From: Megalonaias nervosa
Lineage: Eukaryota > Mollusca > Bivalvia > Unionida > Unionidae
NCBI GenBank assembly: GCA_016617855.1
Contig: JAECUM010017498.1
Coordinates: 1 to 64,000 of the forward strand
Reading direction: 5' to 3'
DNA length: 64,000 nt
Below the pieces are notes generated by a model. It searched no databases, had not been told where the DNA came from, and saw nothing but the letters and a program-made list of their open reading frames with translations. Shown piece by piece: positions 30,096 to 38,965 of the stretch. The position numbers and the translations under genes were made by a program. Numbering within the stretch: position 1 is the first letter of the stretch; each line of letters begins with the position of its first letter.

Positions 30096-30621
30096 CGTTA
30101 TTATAAATTTGTTCGTATTTCACAAGCACAGATTTACATTTTATTGGTTTACATAATGAAATTAAATGCAATTTTCTTTCATCATCAACTGGCATTAAAT
30201 TAAATATCTTAGCGAAAATAAAATCGTATTTTATGCTCCTTTGCTGGCCAGTTATTTTTAGATTTAAAAACGGCCTGATAAGCTGCCAAAATATCTGTTG
30301 TTCGGCAACAGTAAAATTAAATTTTATTATTTTTTTGGCAATATGATACTTAACATTATATCGTCCAGTTGTTGGTCTGCTGTAATTTGTTCTGTCAACG
30401 ACGGTGACTATTTCATTATCATCGTCAGATTCATTGTTGTATAAAATATCATCTTCGCTATAGCTAGAAGATTTGTCTATTATATCGCTAGAGATGAAAT
30501 CTCCTGCGACTTTATCGCTAGTGATTTTAACATTGTCTGCGACTTTATCGCCAGCGACTTTAATATTGTCTGCGATTGTATCTTCCGCATATATTTCAGC
30601 AAGTAGTTTCATCAAGTTCAT
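30079..30621 (-). CDS. Unrecognised Polinton protein, possibly VLTF3-like
   Basis: 180 residues, ATG at 30621. The N-terminal half is acidic and contains a repeated DKVAD/DKVAGD element (about 25-42) and an Asp/Glu-rich stretch. The C-terminal half (about 95-160) is a helical domain with FNFTVAEQQIFWQLIRPFLN and RSIKYDFIFAKIFNLM. The latter loosely resembles the C-terminal helix of VLTF3-type viral late transcription factors found in some Polintons, but the resemblance is weak and the zinc part is absent. It is convergent with the integrase gene. Confidence 0.6.
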   Translation of the reverse strand: MNLMKLLAEIYAEDTIADNIKVAGDKVADNVKITSDKVAGDFISSDIIDKSSSYSEDDILYNNESDDDNEIVTVVDRTNYSRPTTGRYNVKYHIAKKIIKFNFTVAEQQIFWQLIRPFLNLKITGQQRSIKYDFIFAKIFNLMPVDDERKLHLISLCKPIKCKSVLVKYEQIYNNVIELT

Positions 30622-30659
30622 ATTATAATATACTTTTATCTAATTTATTGTTATAAGAT

Positions 30660-30941
30660 ATGACTGATGAGGTAAAATATCATCAAAAAGTTAATGTATT
30701 AAACTATAACGAACTAACCGAAGCGGTAAGAAAATGTCTGTCGGGTTATAGTGCATATTCCGTTGACGTTATTGTTACGCAAGGTGATTCTCATAAAATA
30801 TTACTAACAGCAGCAGAAAAAAATAAACTTAATGATAGTGCAATAATGACGCTGAAATTTGATCGCGATGATATTATGGTATTTGCACATAGCTGTCTTA
30901 CTAAGACAGAATTACGAAATATCATTAATCATCATATCTAA
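30660..30941 (+). CDS. Small protein of unknown function
   Basis: 93 residues, ATG at 30660. It has alternating beta/helix content (VLNYNELTEAVRKCL, HKILLTAAEKNKL) and a charged C-terminus. No family is recognised. It is preceded by a clear promoter-like box (CTTTTATCTAATTT, 30633-30646), which supports it being a real gene. It is divergent from the 180-residue gene and its last 17 bp overlap the HNH gene convergently. Confidence 0.6.
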   Translation: MTDEVKYHQKVNVLNYNELTEAVRKCLSGYSAYSVDVIVTQGDSHKILLTAAEKNKLNDSAIMTLKFDRDDIMVFAHSCLTKTELRNIINHHI

Positions 30942-31797
30942 AAACAATCCTGGCATCGTATTCACTTGAAAAAGCTGATCCTGTTACCCTATCAGCAACA
31001 AATTTTACTACCCCAGGATTTATCTTATAGTGTTTAGCCGCAGCTGAAATCGATTTAAATTTGATCTCCTCATCTGTTTTGAGATTCAACGAAACAACAG
31101 GTTTTGCTGGATATCTAAAATTAATACCACCACCTCGTCCTTTTCTCACATTTTCCTGCTGGGTAACTATTTCCAAATTTTCTATTCGATTATCAGTTTT
31201 TACGTTATTGATGTGATTAATCACAAGACCATCGGGTATAGGTCCGTTAAACGTCTCGTAAACAAAACGATGAGATTGATAATGAACTCGATCTGTTAGT
31301 GTTCCTCTGATACTTACTACGAGATACCCCATATTATTCATAACACCAACAATATTTTTAGTTTTTCTATTTCTTATAATACCGCGATCGTTAGCCTCGT
31401 ATAAATCAAAGACCGGGTGCGGCTGAAACTCGTTTTGTAAAGATAAGTTTTCAATGTTATCATCAGTGACTGCACCGTTCACATGATATACACGCTGTCC
31501 TTCTGGAATGTTATCGTAGAACAACGTGTAAATAAAATCTTTTCTAAGCATTTCCGTTCTCTCAGCATTATCTCCCTTTACGCTAATCTTATAACCCGCT
31601 GACGTTACTCTGCCAACAGATATTACAGTTTTGATGTTAATGACCGAACCTAATACATTTCCAGCGTATAGGTTATACTTTGGGTGAACGCGATATACAT
31701 CTTGCTCACGTGCGCTTGTCAGATTTGCTGTCATTATATTATAAGGATTTTTGTTATCTCTAATTGTTTTTTTCAAACCTGGCGCATGCGCTGTCAT
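30925..31797 (-). CDS. HNH endonuclease with two HNH-type modules
   Basis: 290 residues from the ATG at 31797 (the frame reaches TTG at 31812). The N-terminal module (about 45-120) contains YHVNGAVTDDNIENLSL. The second (about 130-220) contains SHRFVYETFNGPIPDG and INHINNVKTDNRIENLEIVT, a standard HNH_3 motif. A NUMOD1-like DNA-binding segment follows (KPVVSLNLKT...FKSISAAAKHYKI). This is the architecture of homing-type nucleases. In the element it might act in replication/recombination or be a passenger. It is divergent from polymerase across a 40-bp gap. Confidence 0.9.
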   Translation of the reverse strand: MTAHAPGLKKTIRDNKNPYNIMTANLTSAREQDVYRVHPKYNLYAGNVLGSVINIKTVISVGRVTSAGYKISVKGDNAERTEMLRKDFIYTLFYDNIPEGQRVYHVNGAVTDDNIENLSLQNEFQPHPVFDLYEANDRGIIRNRKTKNIVGVMNNMGYLVVSIRGTLTDRVHYQSHRFVYETFNGPIPDGLVINHINNVKTDNRIENLEIVTQQENVRKGRGGGINFRYPAKPVVSLNLKTDEEIKFKSISAAAKHYKINPGVVKFVADRVTGSAFSSEYDARIVFRYDD

Positions 31798-31837
31798 CAA
31801 TCGAACAATCAATTAGATATTACACTGTAGTATATCA

Positions 31838-34800
31838 ATGCTGAAATTGCGTGATACAGCCAAGAAGAGCCTTATTGGAGAACCTGAAAAAATAGCGACT
31901 GCCTTTACAGGATTCGACAATAGTTATAAATTTGATAATCAAAATGTTTTAGTAAATTTTACTGCAACAAATCTTTACCACCTGCTAGAGCCAACTGTAA
32001 AACATGAACTTAAAAAACATAAGGGTCTAAGAATATTAGTGCAATATCATGTTATATTTTCAAAATTACTCGTGACAGAGAAATCGACTAACAAGGAAAT
32101 CGCAGACCCTTATATTAATGCAAAATCCAGACGTGTTTTGCTCGGGACCGATCTTTTGTCACTGGCTAATGAAATACACCAAGAAATTTGGAAAAAGATA
32201 GAAGAATATACCGAATCGGGTTCGGGTTGGAAGTTTGAAATGATCAAGGAAATTTTATTTCACACAATAAAATATAACGTATTACGCGGTAGTTCATATA
32301 TTGACCTACCACCAAAAATAAAAATTAAAAGATGCTGTATAAACATAAAAAACGTCGATAACAAATGTTTCCAATGGGCTGTTCTTTCCGCACTATTTCC
32401 AGCAGAAAAACACGCTGATCGCGTTGAAAAGTATATTAGTCATGTGTCAAGATTAAATTTTAAAGATATTGACTTTCCAGTGTCAGAAAATCAAATACCA
32501 AAGTTTGAAAAGCAAAATAATATTTCGATCAACGTTTTCGGACTAGATGAAAAAGAAAACGTATATCCGAGATATATTTCAGAAAAAGCTTCACAATCGA
32601 CTATAAATTTACTGTTTTATAAAAATCATTATGTTTGGATTAAAAACTTCAACGGACTAGTTGGTAAACAATATAATAAGGATAAGAACAAAAAATTCTT
32701 TTGTTATCGCTGCTTGCACGGTTGTACTAACAGTGAAATATTACAAAAGCATTTGCAGTACTGTAGTGATGTACAAAGAATAACAATGCCATCTAAAAAA
32801 GATAGTGTGTTACAGTTTGTCCATCATAATCACAAACTAAAAATTCCTTTCGTCATATACGCTGATTTCGAATGCTTACTTCAGCCTGTACTTGGCGCAG
32901 AAAATAATCCTAACCAATCGAGTACAAGAAAAACTCAAAATCATGTTCCGTGCGGAGTAGCGTACAAGGTAGTTTGTTGCGTTGATTCGAGATTATCTAA
33001 ACCAATTAAATTATATCGCAGTAAAAATCCAGCTGTCTGGCTTCTCAAGCAGTTGATCAGCGAAGTTGATAATATATTTTATCGTTTGAAAAGAGTAACT
33101 CCAATGATAAAACTGACATCTCAGCAAGAATCTGATCATGAACAAGCAGAATTTTGTCATATTTGTGAAAAAGCTTTTGACTCTGACAACGTCGTACATG
33201 AGCATTGTCATTTGACCGGACAGTACCGTGGAGCGGCTCATGATCAATGTAATTTAAAATTTCATGCTCCAGATTTTATTCCAGTTATTCTTCACAACTT
33301 TCGAGGATATGATAGTCACATTATAGTAGAAGCTTTTGGTGATCCTGACATAAAATCTCGTCTAAAACTCGATAACGTCATCAAATGCATACCAAATAAT
33401 TTTGAAAAGTATATGTCAGTTACGCTAGGTAAGTTGAGTTTCATTGACAGCCTGCAGTTTATGGCAGCATCATTAGATGAGCTTGTCAAAGATTGTAGTA
33501 AGTTTGATAACCTACGAGACTGTTTTGGAGATAAATTTAATCTACTGACCAAAAAAGGAGTATTTCCATACGAATATCTCGACGACTGGAGTAAATTTGA
33601 TGAAACATCTTTACCTGACAAGGACAAATTTTATTCGCAACTTAAAAATGAAAATATAACCGATGACGAGTACAAGTACGCACAAAATATCTGGAAAGAA
33701 TTTGATTGTGAGACGTTTGGTGATTATCATGATTTATACTTGAAAACAGACGTGTTATTATTAGCAGATGTTTTTGAAAGCTTTCGAGAAGTAAGTTATA
33801 ATAATTACGGACTAGATCCTTGCTGGTATTATTCTGCCCCGGGGTTGTCTTGGGACGCTCTGCTAAAGTTTAGCAAGGTAAGGTTAGAATTACTGACTGA
33901 CGTTGATATGTTCAATTTTATCGAAAAAGGTATCAGAGGTGGTATTAGCGTGATAACGAAGAAATATGCTGAAGCAAACAACAAATACTTAAAAGAGTAT
34001 AATCCTAAGCTTCCTTCGAAGTATATAGTTTATCTAGATTGTAATAACTTGTACGGGTATTCGATGGCAGAACCAATGCCTTTTGGTGGATTTCATTGGA
34101 TCACGGCTGATCGATTTCTATCAGAGACAGAAAAAAAGATACCTGAAGATGTTTCATATTTCGTTGAAGTTGATCTCGATTATCCAACTTCGCTACACAA
34201 ATTGCATAACGATTATCCTTTCTGCGCAGAATCAATGGTCATAGATTATAGTTTATTATCTGCAAAACAACAAGAGTCAGCATTACCAAGACAACATTCT
34301 ATGGTCAAAAAGCTAGTACCAAATTTACTCGATAAGAAAAATTATGTTTTGCATTACAAAGTTTTAAAACAAGCAGTCGATGCCGGCCTTGTGCTGAGAA
34401 AAGTTCATCGTGTACTAAAATTTAAACAATCACCTTGGATGAAAGGTTATATTAACTCAAACACTTCAAGAAGAGCTGTAGCAAAAACTGATTTTGAAAA
34501 AAACTTCTTTAAGCTCATGAACAATTCCGTTTTTGGTAAGACGATGGAAAATATTAGGAAACGCGTAAATATTGAGCTAGTTAATGATATCAATCGCAGA
34601 AACAAACTTGTGTCAGACGATGATTTTGTGAGCATGAAAATTTTTAATGAGAATCTTGTTGCGATACAAAGAAGAAAAACAAATCTAAAACTAAACAAGC
34701 CGATTTACGTTGGAGCTTCAGTGTTAGATTTATCAAAGTGGCTCATGTACGATTTTCATTATAATTTTGTTAAAAATCAGTGGCCGGCTAGTAGACTGTT

Positions 34801-35320
34801 GTTTACTGATACTGATTCGCTAGTATATGAAATCAAATGTGAGGACGTCTATCAGGACATGTATGATAATCGACATCTGTTTGATCTTTCCGATTACCCA
34901 CGTGACAGTAAATTTCATGACGATACAAATAAAAGGGTTATTGGTAAGTTCAAAGATGAAATGAACTCGAGCATCATCAAATACTTTATCGGATTGCGCA
35001 GTAAAATGTACGCCGTATTGTTAGACAATAATAAAATAACGAAAAAAGCAAAAGGTCTGCCTCGCGATTTTGTTAAAAAGTTTATGAAATTTGATGATTA
35101 CAAATACGCACTCGGCGCTGATGGCGCTCGCGGCGGTGTTAGTTTTATAAGATCAATGGCTATTCAGACAAATCATCATAAGCTTGAAACAGCTGTCATT
35201 ATCAAACGTGGATTGTGTAATTTTGATGACAAACGTTATTGTGAGAATGGGGTAGATACATTTGCACTTGGGTATTGTCATGATGATAGATCTATACTTG
35301 ACATTATCTTTTCCGACTAA
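31838..35320 (+). CDS. Protein-primed family B DNA polymerase
   Basis: 1160 residues, full length for Polinton POLB. Exonuclease motifs are YADFECLLQP (Asp343, Glu345), NFRGYDSHI (Asp492) and YLKTDVLLLAD (Tyr634, Asp638). Polymerase motifs are YLDCNNLYGYSM (A, Asp734), KLMNNSVFGKT (B, about 892-901) and FTDTDSLVYE (C, Asp991/Asp993). An N-terminal Cys-rich region (CYRCLHGC...C, 289-309) precedes the exonuclease. Between Exo I and Exo II sits a zinc motif of the endonuclease-VII kind: CHIC ... HEHCHLTGQYRGAAHDQCN (440-472). It would replicate the element from its ends using a terminal protein primer. No separate terminal-protein gene is recognised. It is uninterrupted. Confidence 0.97.
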   Translation: MLKLRDTAKKSLIGEPEKIATAFTGFDNSYKFDNQNVLVNFTATNLYHLLEPTVKHELKKHKGLRILVQYHVIFSKLLVTEKSTNKEIADPYINAKSRRVLLGTDLLSLANEIHQEIWKKIEEYTESGSGWKFEMIKEILFHTIKYNVLRGSSYIDLPPKIKIKRCCINIKNVDNKCFQWAVLSALFPAEKHADRVEKYISHVSRLNFKDIDFPVSENQIPKFEKQNNISINVFGLDEKENVYPRYISEKASQSTINLLFYKNHYVWIKNFNGLVGKQYNKDKNKKFFCYRCLHGCTNSEILQKHLQYCSDVQRITMPSKKDSVLQFVHHNHKLKIPFVIYADFECLLQPVLGAENNPNQSSTRKTQNHVPCGVAYKVVCCVDSRLSKPIKLYRSKNPAVWLLKQLISEVDNIFYRLKRVTPMIKLTSQQESDHEQAEFCHICEKAFDSDNVVHEHCHLTGQYRGAAHDQCNLKFHAPDFIPVILHNFRGYDSHIIVEAFGDPDIKSRLKLDNVIKCIPNNFEKYMSVTLGKLSFIDSLQFMAASLDELVKDCSKFDNLRDCFGDKFNLLTKKGVFPYEYLDDWSKFDETSLPDKDKFYSQLKNENITDDEYKYAQNIWKEFDCETFGDYHDLYLKTDVLLLADVFESFREVSYNNYGLDPCWYYSAPGLSWDALLKFSKVRLELLTDVDMFNFIEKGIRGGISVITKKYAEANNKYLKEYNPKLPSKYIVYLDCNNLYGYSMAEPMPFGGFHWITADRFLSETEKKIPEDVSYFVEVDLDYPTSLHKLHNDYPFCAESMVIDYSLLSAKQQESALPRQHSMVKKLVPNLLDKKNYVLHYKVLKQAVDAGLVLRKVHRVLKFKQSPWMKGYINSNTSRRAVAKTDFEKNFFKLMNNSVFGKTMENIRKRVNIELVNDINRRNKLVSDDDFVSMKIFNENLVAIQRRKTNLKLNKPIYVGASVLDLSKWLMYDFHYNFVKNQWPASRLLFTDTDSLVYEIKCEDVYQDMYDNRHLFDLSDYPRDSKFHDDTNKRVIGKFKDEMNSSIIKYFIGLRSKMYAVLLDNNKITKKAKGLPRDFVKKFMKFDDYKYALGADGARGGVSFIRSMAIQTNHHKLETAVIIKRGLCNFDDKRYCENGVDTFALGYCHDDRSILDIIFSD

Positions 35321-35344
35321 AATTTTATCTAAACTTAAGAAATA

Positions 35345-35797
35345 ATGTTTGAAAATTTGACAGTGACAAATAGCTACAATAGCAAGATCAAATATCTAAT
35401 GATGGACGGCAAACAATTGACAGTTGAAATTAATAATGAAATATCAGATATATGTTTTAGTGGTAACCGTGACAAGCTAAAACTTTCACTCATCAGATAT
35501 GATAACAGCGAGTATTTCAATTACCTAGAACAATTGAGTCAGAAGTTGTTAGAGGAATTTAAAAACCTTCACAATCCGATCAGCCAACAAAAATATACGA
35601 AACTTACAATTGATCTTGATAGATCAAAAATATATTTTATCGATAAAAAATATCCTCTTAACAAACCCCAAATAAAAGATTTGTTTGAGTCCCGTCGTTG
35701 TGTGAGTGGTAAAGTAAAGTTTAGTCTCTACAATCGTGATAATGAAATATTTCTAATTTCAACAGTAGAAACATTAATCATTGGTAATGAGGTATAG
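35345..35797 (+). CDS. Small protein downstream of polymerase, unknown
   Basis: 150 residues, ATG at 35345. Predicted alternating strands and helices (KYLMMDGKQLTVEINNEI; VSGKVKFSLYNRDNEIFLIS). No known motif. It has its own promoter-like box (AATTTTATCTAAA at 35321) and ends 9 bp before the right TIR. A replication accessory role is suggested only by its position. Confidence 0.65.
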   Translation: MFENLTVTNSYNSKIKYLMMDGKQLTVEINNEISDICFSGNRDKLKLSLIRYDNSEYFNYLEQLSQKLLEEFKNLHNPISQQKYTKLTIDLDRSKIYFIDKKYPLNKPQIKDLFESRRCVSGKVKFSLYNRDNEIFLISTVETLIIGNEV

Positions 35798-35805
35798 ATA
35801 ATATC

Positions 35806-36000
35806 ACTTACCTTTCTCGCTTTGTGAATATCCGCTTGAACGCTATCACATAATGATTCCAAACGTTAAAAATATCACAGGTGTAATAATTTCCGCATGA
35901 TCTTTCGTACTGGTCAAACTCCTGCAGACTGATTTATAAAACGCGTCTTGCCTTTTATATACTGCATTCAGTCTAGTTCGAGAACATTCTACGCATGCGC
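35806..36000 (-). promoter_or_regulatory. Inward promoter in right TIR with HSE-like box
   Basis: On the minus strand: NRF1-like palindrome (about 35991-36001), GAA/TTC/GAA heat-shock-element match (35977-35989), TATA box (35952-35961), initiator (35927-35932), and splice donor GTAAGT (35806-35811). Spacing is identical to the left TIR. Transcription would run leftward, antisense to the polymerase gene, with the minus-strand HNH gene as the first sense ORF. A polypyrimidine-poor but AG-ending acceptor candidate (TATACTACAG) lies just upstream of the HNH start. Confidence 0.7.
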
Positions 36001-36141
36001 ATTACGTTCTGGCAAATTCCACATAATCACACGATCTCTGTATGACTCATGCAATAGTCATGCTTGTTATTAAAGATAATGAGTTACCTGTGTACCTGGC
36101 TTCCTTATTAGGTAATGTAGTTGAAGTTTTAACAGAGCAGA

Positions 36142-36201
36142 GGGGGGGGTAATGTGTATTTGTTTGGAGGGTGGGAGTAGTAGTAGAGGGGGGGAGGGGG
36201 G
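36142..36201. repeat. G-tract cluster in right TIR
   Basis: G8, GGAGGGTGGG and GGGGGGGAGGGGGG runs. They lie on the strand that runs 5' to 3' toward the element end, mirrored at the left end. Quadruplex formation is possible. Confidence 0.8.
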
Positions 36202-36202
36202 T

Positions 36203-36254
36203 AGTAGTAAAGGATAAGCAGGGTGGGGTAGAACCCTGGTTATCCTTTACTACT
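36203..36254. repeat. Terminal palindrome (hairpin), right end
   Basis: Inverted copy of the left terminal palindrome: 22-bp arms with one mismatch. Confidence 0.9.
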
Positions 36255-36260
36255 CTGAAA
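36255..36260. other. Polinton target-site duplication, right (CTGAAA)
   Basis: Perfect match to 20459-20464. Confidence 0.85.
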
Positions 36261-36479
36261 TTCCATCAATAAAATAATGTTTCTCTTTTTCAGTTACAAC
36301 TGGGATAAGCTCTCAAAAGATTATTTTTTCCTAAAAATAACTTTCATTATCGACTAGACCTGGCCAAGCCAACCCATATATACTCTATTCTATGTTCACC
36401 CTTTTCTAGTCTCATTCCCATTTTTTCATACAATTAGCACCGTGTGTCCTAAAACTTTAAAAGATAAAGTAGGATCAAA

Positions 36480-36775
36480 AAGCTGTTTACAGAGTTATCA
36501 TTCCTGTCGTTTTGTTTGTGAGAATGTATCTCAATGTCCATGTAAGAATTTATAGAATTATCCTTCTGTTTATTTGTGGGATAGTATATCTCAGTGTCAT
36601 TGTATGTATTTATATACTGATTCCTCTTATTGTGTGTGAGAATGTCTCTTAATGTTCAAGTAAGAATATACAGTTATCTTTCCTATTTTTGTGCGTCAGA
36701 ATGTATCTCAGTGTATATGAAAGAATTTACAGAGTTTCCGTTCCTGTTTTTGTATGTGAGATAATATCAAAATTT
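36480..36775. repeat. Minisatellite ~63-bp unit, about 4-5 copies
   Basis: Units contain TGTGAGAATGTATCTCAATGTCCATGTAAGAATTTA. The same unit type recurs at 55565-55740. Without the Polinton, this array lies about 1.6 kb upstream of the first TLR start. The other lies about 1.55 kb upstream of the second TLR start. Confidence 0.8.
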
Positions 36776-38190
36776 TGCTTCAAATGGATTTCATGCTACC
36801 GGTTTTGCTGAAAGTGATAACATACTTTCTGTCAAAGGTTTCGTCAAAATAGAATTGAGCAAAGGATACCCAAATTAACAATTTGTCACTAAGCGTTAGC
36901 GTTCTGCATAGTTCCAGTTTCAAAAGAGAGACATGTTCCATTCAGCTTAACAAGAGAATGCGAGTCATTGTGTGTTTTTAAAAAGTCACGTGGCAGAGAT
37001 GGGTGTAGAAATATTGATCGGTTGAGTATAGTTTATATTTAACTATAAATCAAGCAATAAACTGGTTTTGTATCTTATTTTAAAATGATTTCGATTTTTG
37101 TTTTTACAAAATATGTAGAGCTCGTGCATAATGATCAAATGGAAAGACCTGAAATGATTCTAAGGTAGGAATCAATTACGGAATCAGAAGCAAATTTAAA
37201 AGATGAGAAACAAACTTGCAGGAAAAAGGGAAGTTGAAATACAAACTGTACATTCTTTAGTGAAACACAATAATGACTTTGCTATTTTGGAAGAATTCCA
37301 CACATTTTTTAGAAGAAATACGGAACACAATATGAGAATGTGAGATGGAAAACAAATTTTTGTTGCAATTGAAAGTTAGGGACTATACCCAAAAGACCAA
37401 TAAATATCCCTGGATGTAGTTGTTGTTGTTGCAGGGTTAACACCATTTTTCAACACATGATGGGCCAGAAATGACTCCAGTATAACTGGTGGAGGAAGAA
37501 CCAGGCAAATCTCCGGGAACAACCACCTACCCACAGGAAGCTTCTTGCACACTGGATGTTGAAATACTGCATTATGACTATCTCTTTTAATAATAGAAAA
37601 TATATATGTATCATTGAATCTAATGACAATTGTCAATAATTGTCATTATGGAATGAAAGGTTGGGATTTATTATATAGTCATGGCTTTGGGGGTAGAGTT
37701 CATAAATCAAGCTGCTGGAAATACAACGGTTTTCTCATCTTTTGTTCAAAAATATCTATCTGTCCAATTTATTAAACATTGATAAATCAGAATCAGAGAA
37801 TTCTGGAGTACTAGATTACATTGTGATTGTGTCGTGTAATTTCGAACATAAAGAACATTTGGATATGTAACAAAATCCTAATGCAAAAAGATCTTTTTCA
37901 ATAAATACAGCTGCATGCCCATGATTTACATGTTTGAAAAGGAAATTGAAAGAAATCACAAAATCCACGCTTATATATCAGAAGATCTTTAGTTTTCTTT
38001 TGCAGTATGCTGGAAGATAACTATCGCTTTATAATAAGATGCCAATGTCACTTGCACTATGAAAATTACACAAATTCTTTAAATTCTTTGTTTTTAGGAG
38101 GTCCTGATATTCTCAAATTATTTATTTTGCTAAATTCCAAACAATCTGCTGAGGTTTGAGTACTTATATCCATTTGCGACTAAATGAAAT
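36776..38190. other. Intergenic, part of the TLR duplication
   Basis: No gene. Short matches (GAGAAACAAACTTG, TTTAGTGAAACACAATAA around 37200-37275) align in order with 55990-56050 upstream of the second TLR gene. At about 37430-37560 there is a GC-richer patch resembling a dispersed repeat, also read as an 86-codon minus-strand frame that I do not consider a gene. Confidence 0.5.
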
Positions 38191-38194
38191 TTCC

Positions 38195-38350
38195 TTGCGT
38201 TCTTTGTTACCTTGCTGTTTTTACCTTGAATTCATTGCTAACTTGCTATTTTTACCTTGCCTTATTTGTTACCTTGTTGTTTGTACCTTGCCTTCTTTGT
38301 TACCTTGCTGTTCTATCTTGCCCTCGTTGTTACCTTGCTGTTGTTATTTT
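38195..38350. repeat. Minisatellite ~36-bp unit, about 4-5 copies
   Basis: Unit TTTGTTACCTTGCTGTTTTTACCTTGCCTTC. Open frames across it are repeat artefacts. Confidence 0.85.
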
Positions 38351-38554
38351 CATATTAGCGTTTAATACATGCACTACTATTTATCACATTTAAGGTATAA
38401 TATTAATATAACGCTGCTCATCCATAACACCTTTTTGAATACAGATTATATATTGATGGCATTTTTGTATCTTAAATATATATTTATTATATAGATTGAA
38501 TGTGTGCTGATATATGATTGTATGGTGTGTTAAACGTGCCATCATCCATAGATT

Positions 38555-38775
38555 AAGCAGCCCATCCCATATACGTGCACTCGCTGATGGACATTGACTA
38601 AATTGTATATAAACACATGTTGATGGACACTGACTAAATTGTATATGTACGCATGTTGATGGACAGTGACTAAATTGTATATGTACACATGCTGATGGAC
38701 AGTGACTAAATTATATATGTACATAGTCTGATAGACAATGACTAAATTGTACATCTGTTGATGGCCATTTGCTAA
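38555..38775. repeat. Minisatellite ~39-bp unit, about 5-6 copies
   Basis: Unit CATGTTGATGGACAGTGACTAAATTGTATATGTACA with slight divergence. The minus-strand frame encoding YNLVTVHQH repeats is a by-product. Confidence 0.85.
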
Positions 38776-38965
38776 ATGCAAATAAAGCTACATTTTGTAA
38801 TAATTCTGCGGTATGTGCCATGGATATATAGAGTCAGCTTCTAGAGAATGACATCGTCGGTATAACTGTATCCATCTCTGACTAACGATATAGATACACA
38901 CTGATGGCAGGTATTGTTGCTAAATGGCTGATAAAGCATTAATATCATTAGTATTTAATACAAAA

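Larger units (their letters stand above)
22647..35333. promoter_or_regulatory. Recurrent AATTTTATNTAA box before Polinton genes
   Basis: The span covers eight separate boxes: 22647-22658 (minus, before the fibre gene), 23384-23396, 24530-24542, 25741-25755, 27739-27752, 28482-28494, 30633-30646 and 35321-35333 (plus). In each, A/CNTTTTATNTAA or AATTTTATAAAA begins 23-28 nt before the ATG and is followed by an AT-rich ATAAnATG context. It looks like a viral-type late promoter. Genes lacking it (25381, 27326, 28749, 31838) directly follow others or start divergently. Confidence 0.65.
20465..36254 (+). mobile_element. Complete Polinton/Maverick, 15.8 kb
   Basis: The element has terminal inverted repeats, a perfect 6-bp target duplication, and the full core gene set: packaging ATPase, minor and major capsid proteins, adenovirus-type protease, protein-primed polymerase B and retroviral-type integrase. 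It also has about ten accessory genes. Its size is typical of the group. Only the fibre gene is visibly broken. The open core genes and clean target duplication indicate a recent insertion. Having both integrase and capsid genes, it could in principle behave as an integrated virus, though virions are inference. Confidence 0.97.
35806..36254 (-). repeat. Right terminal inverted repeat
   Basis: Reverse complement of the left TIR. Relative to the left copy it lacks about 40 bp in two places, so the two ends have diverged or are of unequal origin, while the regulatory boxes are identical. Confidence 0.95.

Noticed and set aside
38156..38781. Cys/Leu-rich and YNLVTVHQH-repeat ORFs
   Set aside because: Products of minisatellite units, with no start context or similarity.
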